Below, piece after piece: positions 8,226 to 16,291 of a stretch of 64,000 nt of DNA. Below the pieces are notes generated by a model that worked only from the letters and a program-made list of their open reading frames with translations, searched no databases and was not told where the DNA came from. The DNA is from Treponema sp. (GTDB lineage: Bacteria; Spirochaetota; Spirochaetia; Treponematales; Treponemataceae). The translations under genes and the position numbers were made by a program. The stretch spans positions 1 through 64,000 of the forward strand of contig JAFZLA010000008.1 in NCBI GenBank assembly GCA_017551705.1, given 5' to 3'. The stretch's first letter is position 1. The number at the start of each line of letters is the position of its first letter.

Positions 8226-9943
8226 TATTGGGCCTCCGCAGAAGCGGCCGCATTGTCATTGGCCTTGTCGTACTTGTCCTTTAGCAAAAAGTCAAAGTTG
8301 ACCGGCTTTTTGGCCAAGCGGCAAAAATCAATTCTGCACGAAAGCGCCATCTCAAAGCCTTGCTGGAAGTTTCCTTGCTTGTTGTTGTGGTTAAAGACAA
8401 AAATGTAAGACGGCTGCGCCACAAGGGTCAGCCACTTAAGTGGCGTCCAAGAGCCGCGGACGCAAATTATGTTGTCGTACTCAGCGGTTCCATGCGGGCT
8501 GGAATATTCGCGGCCATACTCGTAGCCTGGACTGTCAACGTAAATCCATTTTCTTTCAAGGTTCTTGCCGGTTGTGGCGCCGTTTATCCAGCCCGCGTCG
8601 GTAAAAATATTGAAGTTGGAAAATTCTCCGCGGGCGGCGAATACATAGCTTAGGTCAACAGACCATTTTCCGGGCCGCTCGTAGCCGGCCGTAAGTTTTC
8701 CCGCGATTGAGTCTGGGCCGACAGGGCTTCCTATCCATTCGTAGTCGGGGCCGTTTTCGTCGCCCTTGGCCGAAACAAGCGACCAGTTGGGGCTTTGCTT
8801 TATCCACAAATAGGGAGAAGCGTAGTAGCCTTCAAGATTAAGTTTAAGAAAGCCGCCCGCAAGCGGAAACTGAAAGTCAACTCCGCCCTGCAAGCCTCGG
8901 CCCTCCGGCAAAGCGCCCTTTCCCGAAGTTTGCTCGGTGAACATTTGGTGCTCGGTCTTTGCTATCAAAACATACAAGCGCAAATTTTTGCAGGGAACGT
9001 AATTGAATTTTACGCCCATGTAAGAAATCCAGTCGTACTGGTTGTTGAGCTCATAGGCGTGGAAAATGCCAAAGGGATTGAGAAACTTTAAGTCAAAGAC
9101 ATCGTAGGCCGCGCCGCCTTCCAAAAAGCCAAAGGTAAAGCGGCGCCAAAGCCTAAAGTCAATCTCGTGGTTGTACATCGTCTCTTTTTGGTTGAGCTGC
9201 TGGACATTGAAGGCGTAAGAAAAAATCGGAGAGTACACTCTTAGCGTTCCGTAAGGAAGGCCTGTCAAATAATCGCTTTGGATTACGCTTCCCAAAGAGG
9301 CGCGGCCGTAGTTATGCTTTCCAATTCCAAAGTTGAGGTTGACGCCCACGCCGTTGTCCCACCTGTAGCCGGTAGAAAGATAAGTTGAGTGCGTAAGGTT
9401 TGGGTCAAAGGCGTCTTCGACAAAAATATGGTTTACATAGTTGTCGTTCTTTAGCATGTAGGAGCGCCTTTGTCCGACGGCCAGGCCCATGTAAACGGTA
9501 AGGTAATCGCTCAAAGTTATGCGGATTGGCGCTTCGGCCAAACGCTGGCGGTCGTGGTAGTCGTAAAGCCACTTTAAGTCGGAGTTGCTTTTGGCGTAGC
9601 CTTCGACGCTCACCTTGGGCTCAATGCCCAAAGAAAAAATTCCCGCGTCGAGCGAAAAGTCAAACTGGCTAAAGTATTCTTGGACTCTAAGGTATTGCTC
9701 TTGGGCTGGTTTTGAAAGTTTTTCGTAGGGAATCTCTTGCAAAATGCCCTTCAGCTCCATTATCGTGAGCGGAGTGTGGTCCACAAAGTTCCACCTGCCA
9801 AAATCGATTTCGATTTGAGCCAGAGCGTCGTAAACCCAATGGCCGCTGGGAACCAAGTCGGATCCCCGTCTTGTCGCGGAAAAAGAGGCCGTCAAAAGCG
9901 TCGCAAAAAGGACAAAAGATGCAAAAAACTTCTTAAATTTCAT
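8225..9943 (-). CDS. Outer-membrane beta-barrel protein (first paralogue)
   Basis: A 572-residue exported protein with signal peptide MKFKKFFASFVLFATLLTAS. It begins with the module GHWVYDALAQIEIDFG and continues with EGYAKSNS, SVIQSDYLT, LRVYSPIFSYAF and YYASPYLWIKQSPNWS, matching the next gene closely in order. The end (KANDNAAASAEAQ) is a short Ala-rich tail after the last strands. It is the first gene of a four-gene minus-strand run of three barrels and a glycosyltransferase, with a good promoter 27 nt upstream. It probably sits in the outer membrane; its substrate is unknown. Confidence 0.65.
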   Translation of the reverse strand: MKFKKFFASFVLFATLLTASFSATRRGSDLVPSGHWVYDALAQIEIDFGRWNFVDHTPLTIMELKGILQEIPYEKLSKPAQEQYLRVQEYFSQFDFSLDAGIFSLGIEPKVSVEGYAKSNSDLKWLYDYHDRQRLAEAPIRITLSDYLTVYMGLAVGQRRSYMLKNDNYVNHIFVEDAFDPNLTHSTYLSTGYRWDNGVGVNLNFGIGKHNYGRASLGSVIQSDYLTGLPYGTLRVYSPIFSYAFNVQQLNQKETMYNHEIDFRLWRRFTFGFLEGGAAYDVFDLKFLNPFGIFHAYELNNQYDWISYMGVKFNYVPCKNLRLYVLIAKTEHQMFTEQTSGKGALPEGRGLQGGVDFQFPLAGGFLKLNLEGYYASPYLWIKQSPNWSLVSAKGDENGPDYEWIGSPVGPDSIAGKLTAGYERPGKWSVDLSYVFAARGEFSNFNIFTDAGWINGATTGKNLERKWIYVDSPGYEYGREYSSPHGTAEYDNIICVRGSWTPLKWLTLVAQPSYIFVFNHNNKQGNFQQGFEMALSCRIDFCRLAKKPVNFDFLLKDKYDKANDNAAASAEAQ

Positions 9944-9970
9944 TCAAAAAATCCTAAAAAGAGTTAAGAA

Positions 9971-9999
9971 ATTATATCAGAGTTTTCAATTATATTCAA
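9971..9999 (-). promoter_or_regulatory. Sigma-70 promoter for the barrel-protein operon
   Basis: TTGAAT (9994-9999), a 17-nt spacer and TATAAT (9971-9976) on the minus strand. The first gene follows with AGGA just before its start. It is divergent from the plus-strand promoter at 10013. Confidence 0.65.
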
Positions 10000-10012
10000 T
10001 AAGCGGCCGCCC

Positions 10013-10041
10013 TTGAAAGCATTGGATTTTTTCTTTATAAT
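10013..10041 (+). promoter_or_regulatory. Sigma-70 promoter for the 10-16 kb operon
   Basis: TTGAAA (10013-10018), a 17-nt spacer and TATAAT (10036-10041), only 8 nt before the ATG at 10050. Transcription would be expected to begin at or just before the start codon, giving a leaderless mRNA. No Shine-Dalgarno is present. Confidence 0.7.
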
Positions 10042-10049
10042 GGTAAAAT

Positions 10050-11117
10050 ATGAAAGCGCGGAACAAACACTTGCTTCAATGCCTGGCTTGCCTTGCGATT
10101 GCCTTGGCGTACTTTTTTTTGAGCTACACGCCCTTGCAAACGGAATTGCATTTGCGCCCCGAATGGACTTGCGACATATCAAAAACGCCCGAACCAGCGG
10201 CCCAAGAAGCCCTGCTTCCCTTTAGGCTCGGCAAAAAAGGCGGATATTTTACCCACACAGGAAAAATCGTAACGACTGTTGACATTCCTTACAAGGCCAC
10301 TTTTTCAAAAAACTTTTTTGCCCTTTACGACCAGGACGCGCAAGACATCCTTGTTTCAAAGCCAAACGGAAGCCAAGCGTTCAACATCAAGGCGGCGGGC
10401 TTTCCTTTTGTTCAAGATGACCGGGTTTTTCTTTTTGCGCCAGGCGGATCTTCGGTTTTCTTTGTGAACAATTCAAGCGGAAGCGTTGAGTCCGAATGGG
10501 AATTTCCCTCTCCGATAACGGCGTTCAACTCCTCCCCAAAAGGAAGCGTGGCGGGATGCGCCGACGGACTTCTTACAGTGTTTGACCAAAACGGCAAAAT
10601 GAAAAGCCAGCTGTCCCCAGGCGGAAGCGACTATCAAGTCATTTTGGGAGCGGACATAAGCGAGGGCGGAGAATTTTTTGCCTGCGTGTCCGGCCTTGAC
10701 CCCCAGCGCTTTGTGCTTTACAAAAACGAAGGAAACTATCAAAAAATCATCTACCACGAATTTTTAAGCGTCAACTTGACAAGGCAAACAAAAGTATATT
10801 TTAGCAAGAACGACCGCTATGTTTACTTTGACTCGATTGACGCGTTGGGAATTGTGGACACGCAAAGCGCGGAGGCTATTCACATTCCTCTTAAGGGAAC
10901 CATCTTGGACATACAAGAATCGCCCGTTGACCAAAGCGTCTTTGTTTTAAGCCGCTATTCAAACACCTACTACACAATAACGATTTTGGAAGACTGGACA
11001 AAGAAAATCGGACAGTTCGCCTTTGAGGCGGACGCGGCCTTCATCTTGTCGGACGGAAACACTCTTTACGTCGGAATGGACAACAAAATCTCAAGGCTTT
11101 CAATTTCAAAGAGTTGA
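10050..11117 (+). CDS. Exported beta-propeller-like protein
   Basis: 355 residues with an N-terminal hydrophobic segment (about 8-26, CLACLAIALAYFFLSYT) that is a signal anchor or signal peptide. The rest consists of short beta-strand repeats with Asp/Gly turns (VDIPYKATFSKNFFALYD, GCADGLLTVFDQNGK, IGQFAFEADAAFILSDGN) typical of a WD40/NHL-like propeller. No catalytic motif is recognisable, so it probably works as a periplasmic scaffold or binding protein. It is the first gene of a five-gene plus-strand run; the next gene begins 15 nt after its stop and encodes a degenerate LytM-type protein, so the pair may act together on the cell envelope. Function unknown. Confidence 0.6.
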   Translation: MKARNKHLLQCLACLAIALAYFFLSYTPLQTELHLRPEWTCDISKTPEPAAQEALLPFRLGKKGGYFTHTGKIVTTVDIPYKATFSKNFFALYDQDAQDILVSKPNGSQAFNIKAAGFPFVQDDRVFLFAPGGSSVFFVNNSSGSVESEWEFPSPITAFNSSPKGSVAGCADGLLTVFDQNGKMKSQLSPGGSDYQVILGADISEGGEFFACVSGLDPQRFVLYKNEGNYQKIIYHEFLSVNLTRQTKVYFSKNDRYVYFDSIDALGIVDTQSAEAIHIPLKGTILDIQESPVDQSVFVLSRYSNTYYTITILEDWTKKIGQFAFEADAAFILSDGNTLYVGMDNKISRLSISKS

Positions 11118-11131
11118 CGGGAGTTTTTAGA

Positions 11132-12004
11132 ATGAAAAAATCTTTTTATTGCGTTGCAATTCTTTTTGCATTCCTTGGACAAACGCTTTTTTCTTTTGGC
11201 TGGCCGGTAAAAAATTTGGACACAGAAAAAATGGTTCCGTCATTCGCGCGAAACCGAAAAGGCAAATTCAATGTCTCGCTCACCTTTCCTAACGCGCAAA
11301 AAGCGGTGGCCGCCGACAACGGAAAAATAATCGCCGTAATCACAGAGCACCAAAACGACGGAGATTGGTTTGAGTCGCCCTTGGGAAACGCCGCAATCAT
11401 AAGCCACAACGACGACTTGATTTCGATATACACAAACCTTGATGCCCAAAGCGCGCTAAACTTGCAGGACAAATTCCAAGTGTCTGACGGACAGGAGCTG
11501 GGCGACATCGCTTTTTCCGCATGGACCGAAAATCCGCAAAGCGGCTCTATGGAATTCCAAATCGCCGACACAAAAGGCAACACTTACATCAATCCGCTTA
11601 TTTTGATGCCTCGATCAATAAAACCAAACCGCATCTACCTTGACGGAGTGACAATCGAAAACCAGTTTGGCCGCGCCTACACTTTGGCCACCTTGCGCTC
11701 AGTTCCCGCCGGCCCCTACACTCTTTACAAAAAACGCCAGGCGAACATTTCTCCGCACAGGTCCAAGGTTTACGTCAACGGAACCGAGTTGGAAAAAATC
11801 AGCAAGGAAGTTCTCAAGTGGCAGGACGGAAAAATTTTTATCGTCGGAAACAAAAACTACACAAGCGAGCGGTTCTATCCTTCGGACGACACGGAATTGT
11901 TGGGCCACATTCTCTTGCCGCATGGCGTGAACACAATAACGATAACGGCCTCGGACATTTTGGAAAATTCAGTCACAGCAAACTTCATGATATCAGGTTA
12001 CTAA
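11132..12004 (+). CDS. Exported degenerate M23 (LytM-like) protein
   Basis: 290 residues from the ATG at 11132, which has GGGAG 8 nt upstream; an in-frame TTG at 11114 is less likely. The signal peptide is MKKSFYCVAILFAFLGQTLF. Residues about 60-170 follow the M23 layout: NGKIIAVITEH, GNAAIISHNDDLISIYTNL, VSDGQELGDIAFS, MEFQIAD. The catalytic pattern is broken: the usual Y-x-H is YTN and the usual H-L-H is S-M-E, so zinc hydrolysis is not expected. C-terminal beta-rich sequence follows. Such catalytically dead LytM domains often activate amidases (EnvC and NlpD in E. coli). That role here is inference. Confidence 0.6.
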   Translation: MKKSFYCVAILFAFLGQTLFSFGWPVKNLDTEKMVPSFARNRKGKFNVSLTFPNAQKAVAADNGKIIAVITEHQNDGDWFESPLGNAAIISHNDDLISIYTNLDAQSALNLQDKFQVSDGQELGDIAFSAWTENPQSGSMEFQIADTKGNTYINPLILMPRSIKPNRIYLDGVTIENQFGRAYTLATLRSVPAGPYTLYKKRQANISPHRSKVYVNGTELEKISKEVLKWQDGKIFIVGNKNYTSERFYPSDDTELLGHILLPHGVNTITITASDILENSVTANFMISGY

Positions 12005-12007
12005 AAA

Positions 12008-13747
12008 ATGGAACACAAGATGATTTTGTCGGCCAGCGGCTGGCGAAAAGTTTTTGCCCAAAGCGGCCGCGAGGACGACAAGACGACCAAAATCGGAGAC
12101 CAAAACAAGGCGCTTAGCTTTTTGGCCGCCGAATCTTTTTTGGAATGGCTAAATGGGAACAGAGGCAAGACCAAAATTGTCGTGGCCACCGACACCCGTC
12201 CCACAGGCAAAGAGTGCGCCGAATATGTTTTGCGGGCGCTAGCGCTTGGCAAGGCAAAAATCGTATGGCTTGGAGCGGCCGCCGCGCCAGAAATCATGGC
12301 CTACGCGCGCGGCTTTGACGGCTTTATATACATCTCCGCAAGCCACAACCCCATCGGCCACAACGGAATCAAGTTTGGCCTTGACGACGGCGGCGTTCTA
12401 AACGCGGCGCAAAACCTTGAGGTCAGGAAAATCTTTGAGCGCAAGTTGCAAGAAGACAACGCAGCCGCAATCATCGCGCGCGCAAAAACCGCCGACATAA
12501 TCTCGCGCGCAAAGACCGTCGACATAAAGGGCGTTCTGGCCCAAAAAGCCGCCAACAAAAAAGCCGCGCTCGCCGCCTACCAAAAATTCTCCCGCCGTGT
12601 CATAAGCGGTTTGGAAAACACCCGCGCGCAAGACAAATTCTTTGACGCCCTAAAAGCCGCGCTTAAGAAGAACAAAATCACCGTTTGCGCGGACTTTAAC
12701 GGAAGCGCGCGTACTTTATGCATCGACAAAAAGTTTTTTGCCCAATGCGGCGCGAGCTTTAAGGCCATCAACGCGCGGCCTGGCCAAATCGTCCACGAAA
12801 TCATTCCCGAACCCGAAAACCTAGTCCACGTGGCGCGCTTTGTAGAAGAAACTGCAAGCAAGACCAAAACGCGCGCGCCCCAAACAATAATCGGCTACAT
12901 GCCAGACTGCGACGGCGACCGAGGAAACATCGTCTACTACAGCCAAAAGTCCGGCAAGGCCAAAATACTTAAGGCGCAAGAAGTCTTTGCCCTAAGCGTT
13001 TTGGCAGAGCTTTCGTGCGCCGCATCGCGCTTGCAAGACAAAAAATCACGCCTGGCCGTGGCGGTCAACTGCCCCACTTCCATGCGCATAGAAGAAATCG
13101 CCGCAAAGTTTGGCGCCAAAGTATTCAGGGCGGAAGTCGGCGAGGCCAACGTGGTCAACTTGGCGCGAGAAAAGCGCGCGGCGGGCTACGAAGTTCCAAT
13201 CTTGGGCGAAGGCTCAAACGGCGGAACGATAACCTACCCCGCTAGCGTCCGCGACCCGCTCAACACGGTGTTCGCGCTGATAAAGCTTTTGACGATGAGC
13301 GCGGGCCTAAGCCTTGACGACATTTTGGACTCGCTCCCTAAATACACGACGACAGGCGTAAGCGAAAGCCGCGCGATTCTAAAAATAAAGACAAGCGACC
13401 ACGCCGTCCTAAAAAAGAATTTTCAAAAAGTTTTTGAATGTTCCTTCAAATCTGACAGCGAAGGCCTTGTCAAAAAATACGGAATCACTTCTTGGAAATG
13501 CTCGCTCACAAACGGAACAAAAGAAAAGCTTGGCGCCACTGACTTTTCAAAAAGCGGCAAAGGCGGCCTAAAAATTTTGTTCTACGAGAACAATTCCAAA
13601 ACACCCGCCTCATTCATCTGGATGCGGGGAAGCGGAACGGAGCCAGTCTTTAGAATCATGTGCGACGTGAAAGGAACGGACGCGCAAAAAGAAAGGGACT
13701 TGCTGGCCTGGGAAACAAAAATGCTTGCCCAAGCCGACAAAATGTAG
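12008..13747 (+). CDS. Phosphohexomutase (PGM/PMM superfamily)
   Basis: 579 residues. The alpha-D-phosphohexomutase superfamily motifs are all present: the phosphoserine loop SASHNP (Ser112), metal loop DCDGDR (300-305), sugar loop GEGSNGG, and phosphate-binding RGSGTEP near the C-terminus. It should interconvert hexose-1- and 6-phosphates; glucose versus mannose or glucosamine cannot be read, although the sugar loop resembles archaeal-type mutases. Residues about 156-173 contain a tandem duplication (IARAKTADI/ISRAKTVDI). The gene begins 3 nt after the previous stop. The next gene is a second mutase of a different subfamily. Starting at Met5 is possible, since GGA lies 7 nt before it. Confidence 0.8.
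   Translation: MEHKMILSASGWRKVFAQSGREDDKTTKIGDQNKALSFLAAESFLEWLNGNRGKTKIVVATDTRPTGKECAEYVLRALALGKAKIVWLGAAAAPEIMAYARGFDGFIYISASHNPIGHNGIKFGLDDGGVLNAAQNLEVRKIFERKLQEDNAAAIIARAKTADIISRAKTVDIKGVLAQKAANKKAALAAYQKFSRRVISGLENTRAQDKFFDALKAALKKNKITVCADFNGSARTLCIDKKFFAQCGASFKAINARPGQIVHEIIPEPENLVHVARFVEETASKTKTRAPQTIIGYMPDCDGDRGNIVYYSQKSGKAKILKAQEVFALSVLAELSCAASRLQDKKSRLAVAVNCPTSMRIEEIAAKFGAKVFRAEVGEANVVNLAREKRAAGYEVPILGEGSNGGTITYPASVRDPLNTVFALIKLLTMSAGLSLDDILDSLPKYTTTGVSESRAILKIKTSDHAVLKKNFQKVFECSFKSDSEGLVKKYGITSWKCSLTNGTKEKLGATDFSKSGKGGLKILFYENNSKTPASFIWMRGSGTEPVFRIMCDVKGTDAQKERDLLAWETKMLAQADKM
12473..12526 (+). repeat. 27-bp in-frame tandem duplication in the mutase gene
   Basis: Two adjacent 27-nt units (12473-12499 and 12500-12526) agree at 24 of 27 positions and encode IARAKTADI and ISRAKTVDI. 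Confidence 0.75.
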
Positions 13748-13775
13748 TAAACTATAAACCCCACGGAGGATAAAA

Positions 13776-15554
13776 ATGGAAAAACAGGAAATCTTGCAGA
13801 GAGCAAAAGATTACATCGCCAAGGAACAGGACGCGCGCTTTAGAAAAGAAGTCGAAGACCTTGTCGCCAAAGAAGACTACAAGGAGCTTGAGGACCGCTT
13901 TTACCAGACGCTCGAATTTGGCACCGGCGGCCTCCGCGGAATAATGGGCGGCGGAACCAACCGCATGAACACGCTCGAAATAAACATGGCCACACAAGGC
14001 TTGGCCAACTACGTCATCAAGGCCTTCCCCGAAAAAGCCAAGGCCGGAACTTTGTCAGCCGTCGTCGCCTACGACAGCCGCCTCAACTCGGACGTTTTTG
14101 CCCAAGCCACAGCGCTTATTTTTGCGGCCAACGGAATCAAGGCCTACCTATTTAGCGGCGTGCGCCCCACTCCCGAATTGTCATACGCAATCCGCGAGCT
14201 CAAGGCAGACACAGGCGTTGTAGTGACCGCAAGCCACAACCCGCGCATGTACAACGGCTACAAGGCCTACTGGAACGACGGCGCGCAGGTAATCGAGCCG
14301 CACGACAAGGGGATAATCGTAGAAGTAAACGCCGTTAAGGAAGTAAAAACAATTTCAAAAGAAGAGGCGCTTAAAAACGGCTCGCTTGTAATCATCGACA
14401 AAGAAATCGACGAAAAGTTCTGGGCCATGTGCAAGGCGCAGCTTTTCCGCCCCGACCTTATCAAAGAAAAGGCTTCCAGCGTAAAAATCGTCTACACTCC
14501 GCTCCACGGAACTGGAGCCATGCACGTTGAAAAAGTTTTGGGCGACCTCGGCCTCAAGGTTATCACCGTTCCCGAGCAGCAAAAGCCTGACGGAAACTTC
14601 CCCACAGTCGAAAAACCCAACCCCGAAGAAGCGCCCGCCCTTAAAATGGCCGTCGCGCTTGGAGAAAAAGAAAAGGCCGACTGCGTAATGGCCACCGACC
14701 CCGACGCCGACCGCTTTGGAACGGCCTTCCCCGGAAAAGACGGAAAATTTGTTTTGGTTACAGGAAACCAAATGGGCGCCCTTTTGATGGACTACGTTTT
14801 GCTCAGCCGCAAGGAATTGGGAAAGATGCCCAAAAATCCCGCGGTCGTCCGCTCGATCGTAACCTCGCCCTTTGGCGACGCCATTTGCAAAAAGTATGGC
14901 GTAAAGATGGTCGAATGTTTGACTGGCTTTAAATGGATCGCGGCGGCGCAAGCCCAAATGGAAAAGGACGGTTCCAGCGAATACGTCTTTGGCTTGGAAG
15001 AAAGCTACGGGTACAAAGTCGAAAAAGAAGTCATGGACAAGGACGGCGTCAGCGCCGCCGCCATGTGCGCCGAGATGACCCTTTACTGGGCCAGCAAGGG
15101 AAAGAGCATATTGGAGCGCTTGGACGACATGTGGGCCGAATACGGCTACTTTGAGGACCGCGCCATCAGCCAATACTTTGAAGGACCGCAGGGACCTTCA
15201 ATCATGGGCGGAATCATGACAAAGCTGCGCACAGAAGGCCTTGCCACTTTGGGCGGAAAGAAAGTTCTCCAAATCAAGGACATCCAGCAGAGCGTTTCCT
15301 TTGACCCGGCCAACCCCGGCGCAAAGACTCCGATCAATCTTCCCAAGAGCAACGTATTGCAGTTTGTTCTTGACGGAGGAACGATTGTCAGCGCGCGCCC
15401 CAGCGGAACCGAGCCAAAAATCAAGTTCTACATCAACAGCGCGCTTCCTCCGGCAGGAGCCTCTGGCTTGGCCCAGAGCAAAAAGGAAGCGGGCGCCCTT
15501 TGCGACGCGATAAGCGCCGACATCAAAGCGATTCTCGATGCCGCCGCAAAATAA
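13776..15554 (+). CDS. Phospho-sugar mutase (phosphoglucomutase, type 2)
   Basis: 592 residues with the motif set of bacterial/eukaryotic type-2 phosphoglucomutases: EFGTGGLRGIMGGGTNRMN at about 47-65, phosphoserine loop TASHNPR (Ser153), metal loop DPDADRFG (308-315), sugar loop GLEESYGY, and phosphate loop RPSGTEPKIKFY. It interconverts glucose-1-P and glucose-6-P, and in some relatives mannose phosphates. CGGAGG lies 8 nt before the ATG, a strong ribosome-binding site. Its last 17 nt overlap the following exonuclease gene. With the GH57 enzyme at the window start and the rhamnose genes at its end, it could feed glucan and dTDP-sugar synthesis. Confidence 0.9.
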   Translation: MEKQEILQRAKDYIAKEQDARFRKEVEDLVAKEDYKELEDRFYQTLEFGTGGLRGIMGGGTNRMNTLEINMATQGLANYVIKAFPEKAKAGTLSAVVAYDSRLNSDVFAQATALIFAANGIKAYLFSGVRPTPELSYAIRELKADTGVVVTASHNPRMYNGYKAYWNDGAQVIEPHDKGIIVEVNAVKEVKTISKEEALKNGSLVIIDKEIDEKFWAMCKAQLFRPDLIKEKASSVKIVYTPLHGTGAMHVEKVLGDLGLKVITVPEQQKPDGNFPTVEKPNPEEAPALKMAVALGEKEKADCVMATDPDADRFGTAFPGKDGKFVLVTGNQMGALLMDYVLLSRKELGKMPKNPAVVRSIVTSPFGDAICKKYGVKMVECLTGFKWIAAAQAQMEKDGSSEYVFGLEESYGYKVEKEVMDKDGVSAAAMCAEMTLYWASKGKSILERLDDMWAEYGYFEDRAISQYFEGPQGPSIMGGIMTKLRTEGLATLGGKKVLQIKDIQQSVSFDPANPGAKTPINLPKSNVLQFVLDGGTIVSARPSGTEPKIKFYINSALPPAGASGLAQSKKEAGALCDAISADIKAILDAAAK

Positions 15555-16140
15555 CGCGGACTTTTGCCCGGTAAAATTGCTAAAGGACTACAAAAGGCTG
15601 CGCCGTTTGATTAACGAGAACGGCGCGACTTTTTGCGCCTTTGACACAGAGACCACCGGGCTAAGCTATAAAAATGACAAAATAATCGAAGTGGGAGCAG
15701 TCCGCTTTGACAAGAGCGGCGTCTTGGCTACTTACGATTCATTCATAAATGTTGGCTTTCCGCTTCCGCCGATAATCACGCAAATCACCCACATAACAGA
15801 CCAAATGCTTGAGGGGGCGCCCGACATCCAAAAAGTGATGCGCGACTTTGAGGAATTTTCAAAAGGCTGCGTGCTTGTGGCCCACAACGCCCAATTTGAC
15901 TGGAACTTTGTCAACTCCGAGCGCGTCCGCCTTGGAATGAAGGAATTAAAGAACAAGGCCATCGACACCCTTGACTTGGCGCGATGGGCCTACCCTGTCA
16001 ACAAAAAATACAACCTGCAATATTTGGCAAGCGGAATGAAAATTGACGTCCACGCCGCGCACCGCGCGGGCGACGACGCGCGCGTTTGCATGGAAGTCTT
16101 TCTCCGCGCCGTCAAAGACACGGATTCAATTCAAAAGTAG
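15538..16140 (+). CDS. DEDDh 3'-5' exonuclease, DNA polymerase III epsilon-like
   Basis: 200 residues with the complete DEDDh signature: FDTET (Asp36, Glu38), VAHNAQFD (Asp121) and HRAGDDARV (His175, Asp180). This metal-dependent exonuclease fold is used for proofreading (DnaQ) or repair and RNA trimming. The protein lacks a BRCT or GIY-YIG extension. The start lies inside the end of the mutase gene in another frame (17-nt overlap). Because the genome may carry another epsilon subunit or a polymerase with its own exonuclease, the name dnaQ is not assigned. Confidence 0.85.
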   Translation: MPPQNNADFCPVKLLKDYKRLRRLINENGATFCAFDTETTGLSYKNDKIIEVGAVRFDKSGVLATYDSFINVGFPLPPIITQITHITDQMLEGAPDIQKVMRDFEEFSKGCVLVAHNAQFDWNFVNSERVRLGMKELKNKAIDTLDLARWAYPVNKKYNLQYLASGMKIDVHAAHRAGDDARVCMEVFLRAVKDTDSIQK

Positions 16141-16147
16141 GAACGAA

Positions 16148-16291
16148 TCAAGGCGCTCGGCGGCCGCAATGAGGACACTCGCTGCAGCCGCAGCCGCAAT
16201 TTGTCTTTCCGCGAATTTTGTTTTTAACCAAGCTCGTTATGACGGCGACAACCGCCGCCGCCAAAATTGAGCCTACAATTATCGTTCCCAT
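16148..16291 (-). CDS. FeoB-associated Cys-rich membrane protein
   Basis: A 47-residue protein: one transmembrane helix (GTIIVGSILAAAVVAVITSL), basic residues, then a Cys cluster (NCGCGCSECPHCG) with five cysteines. This is the layout of the FeoB_associated family found beside feoB in many anaerobes. Its ATG directly follows the feoB TAA with no gap, and GGGAAAGT upstream lies inside feoB. It is probably a helper of Fe(II) transport at the inner membrane. The short Cys tail could bind iron or regulate the pore; that is inference. Confidence 0.85.
   Translation of the reverse strand: MGTIIVGSILAAAVVAVITSLVKNKIRGKTNCGCGCSECPHCGRRAP

Noticed and set aside
16043-16270. 75-codon plus-strand frame after the exonuclease
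   Set aside because: It is antisense to the FeoB-associated Cys-rich gene, which has clear family features.
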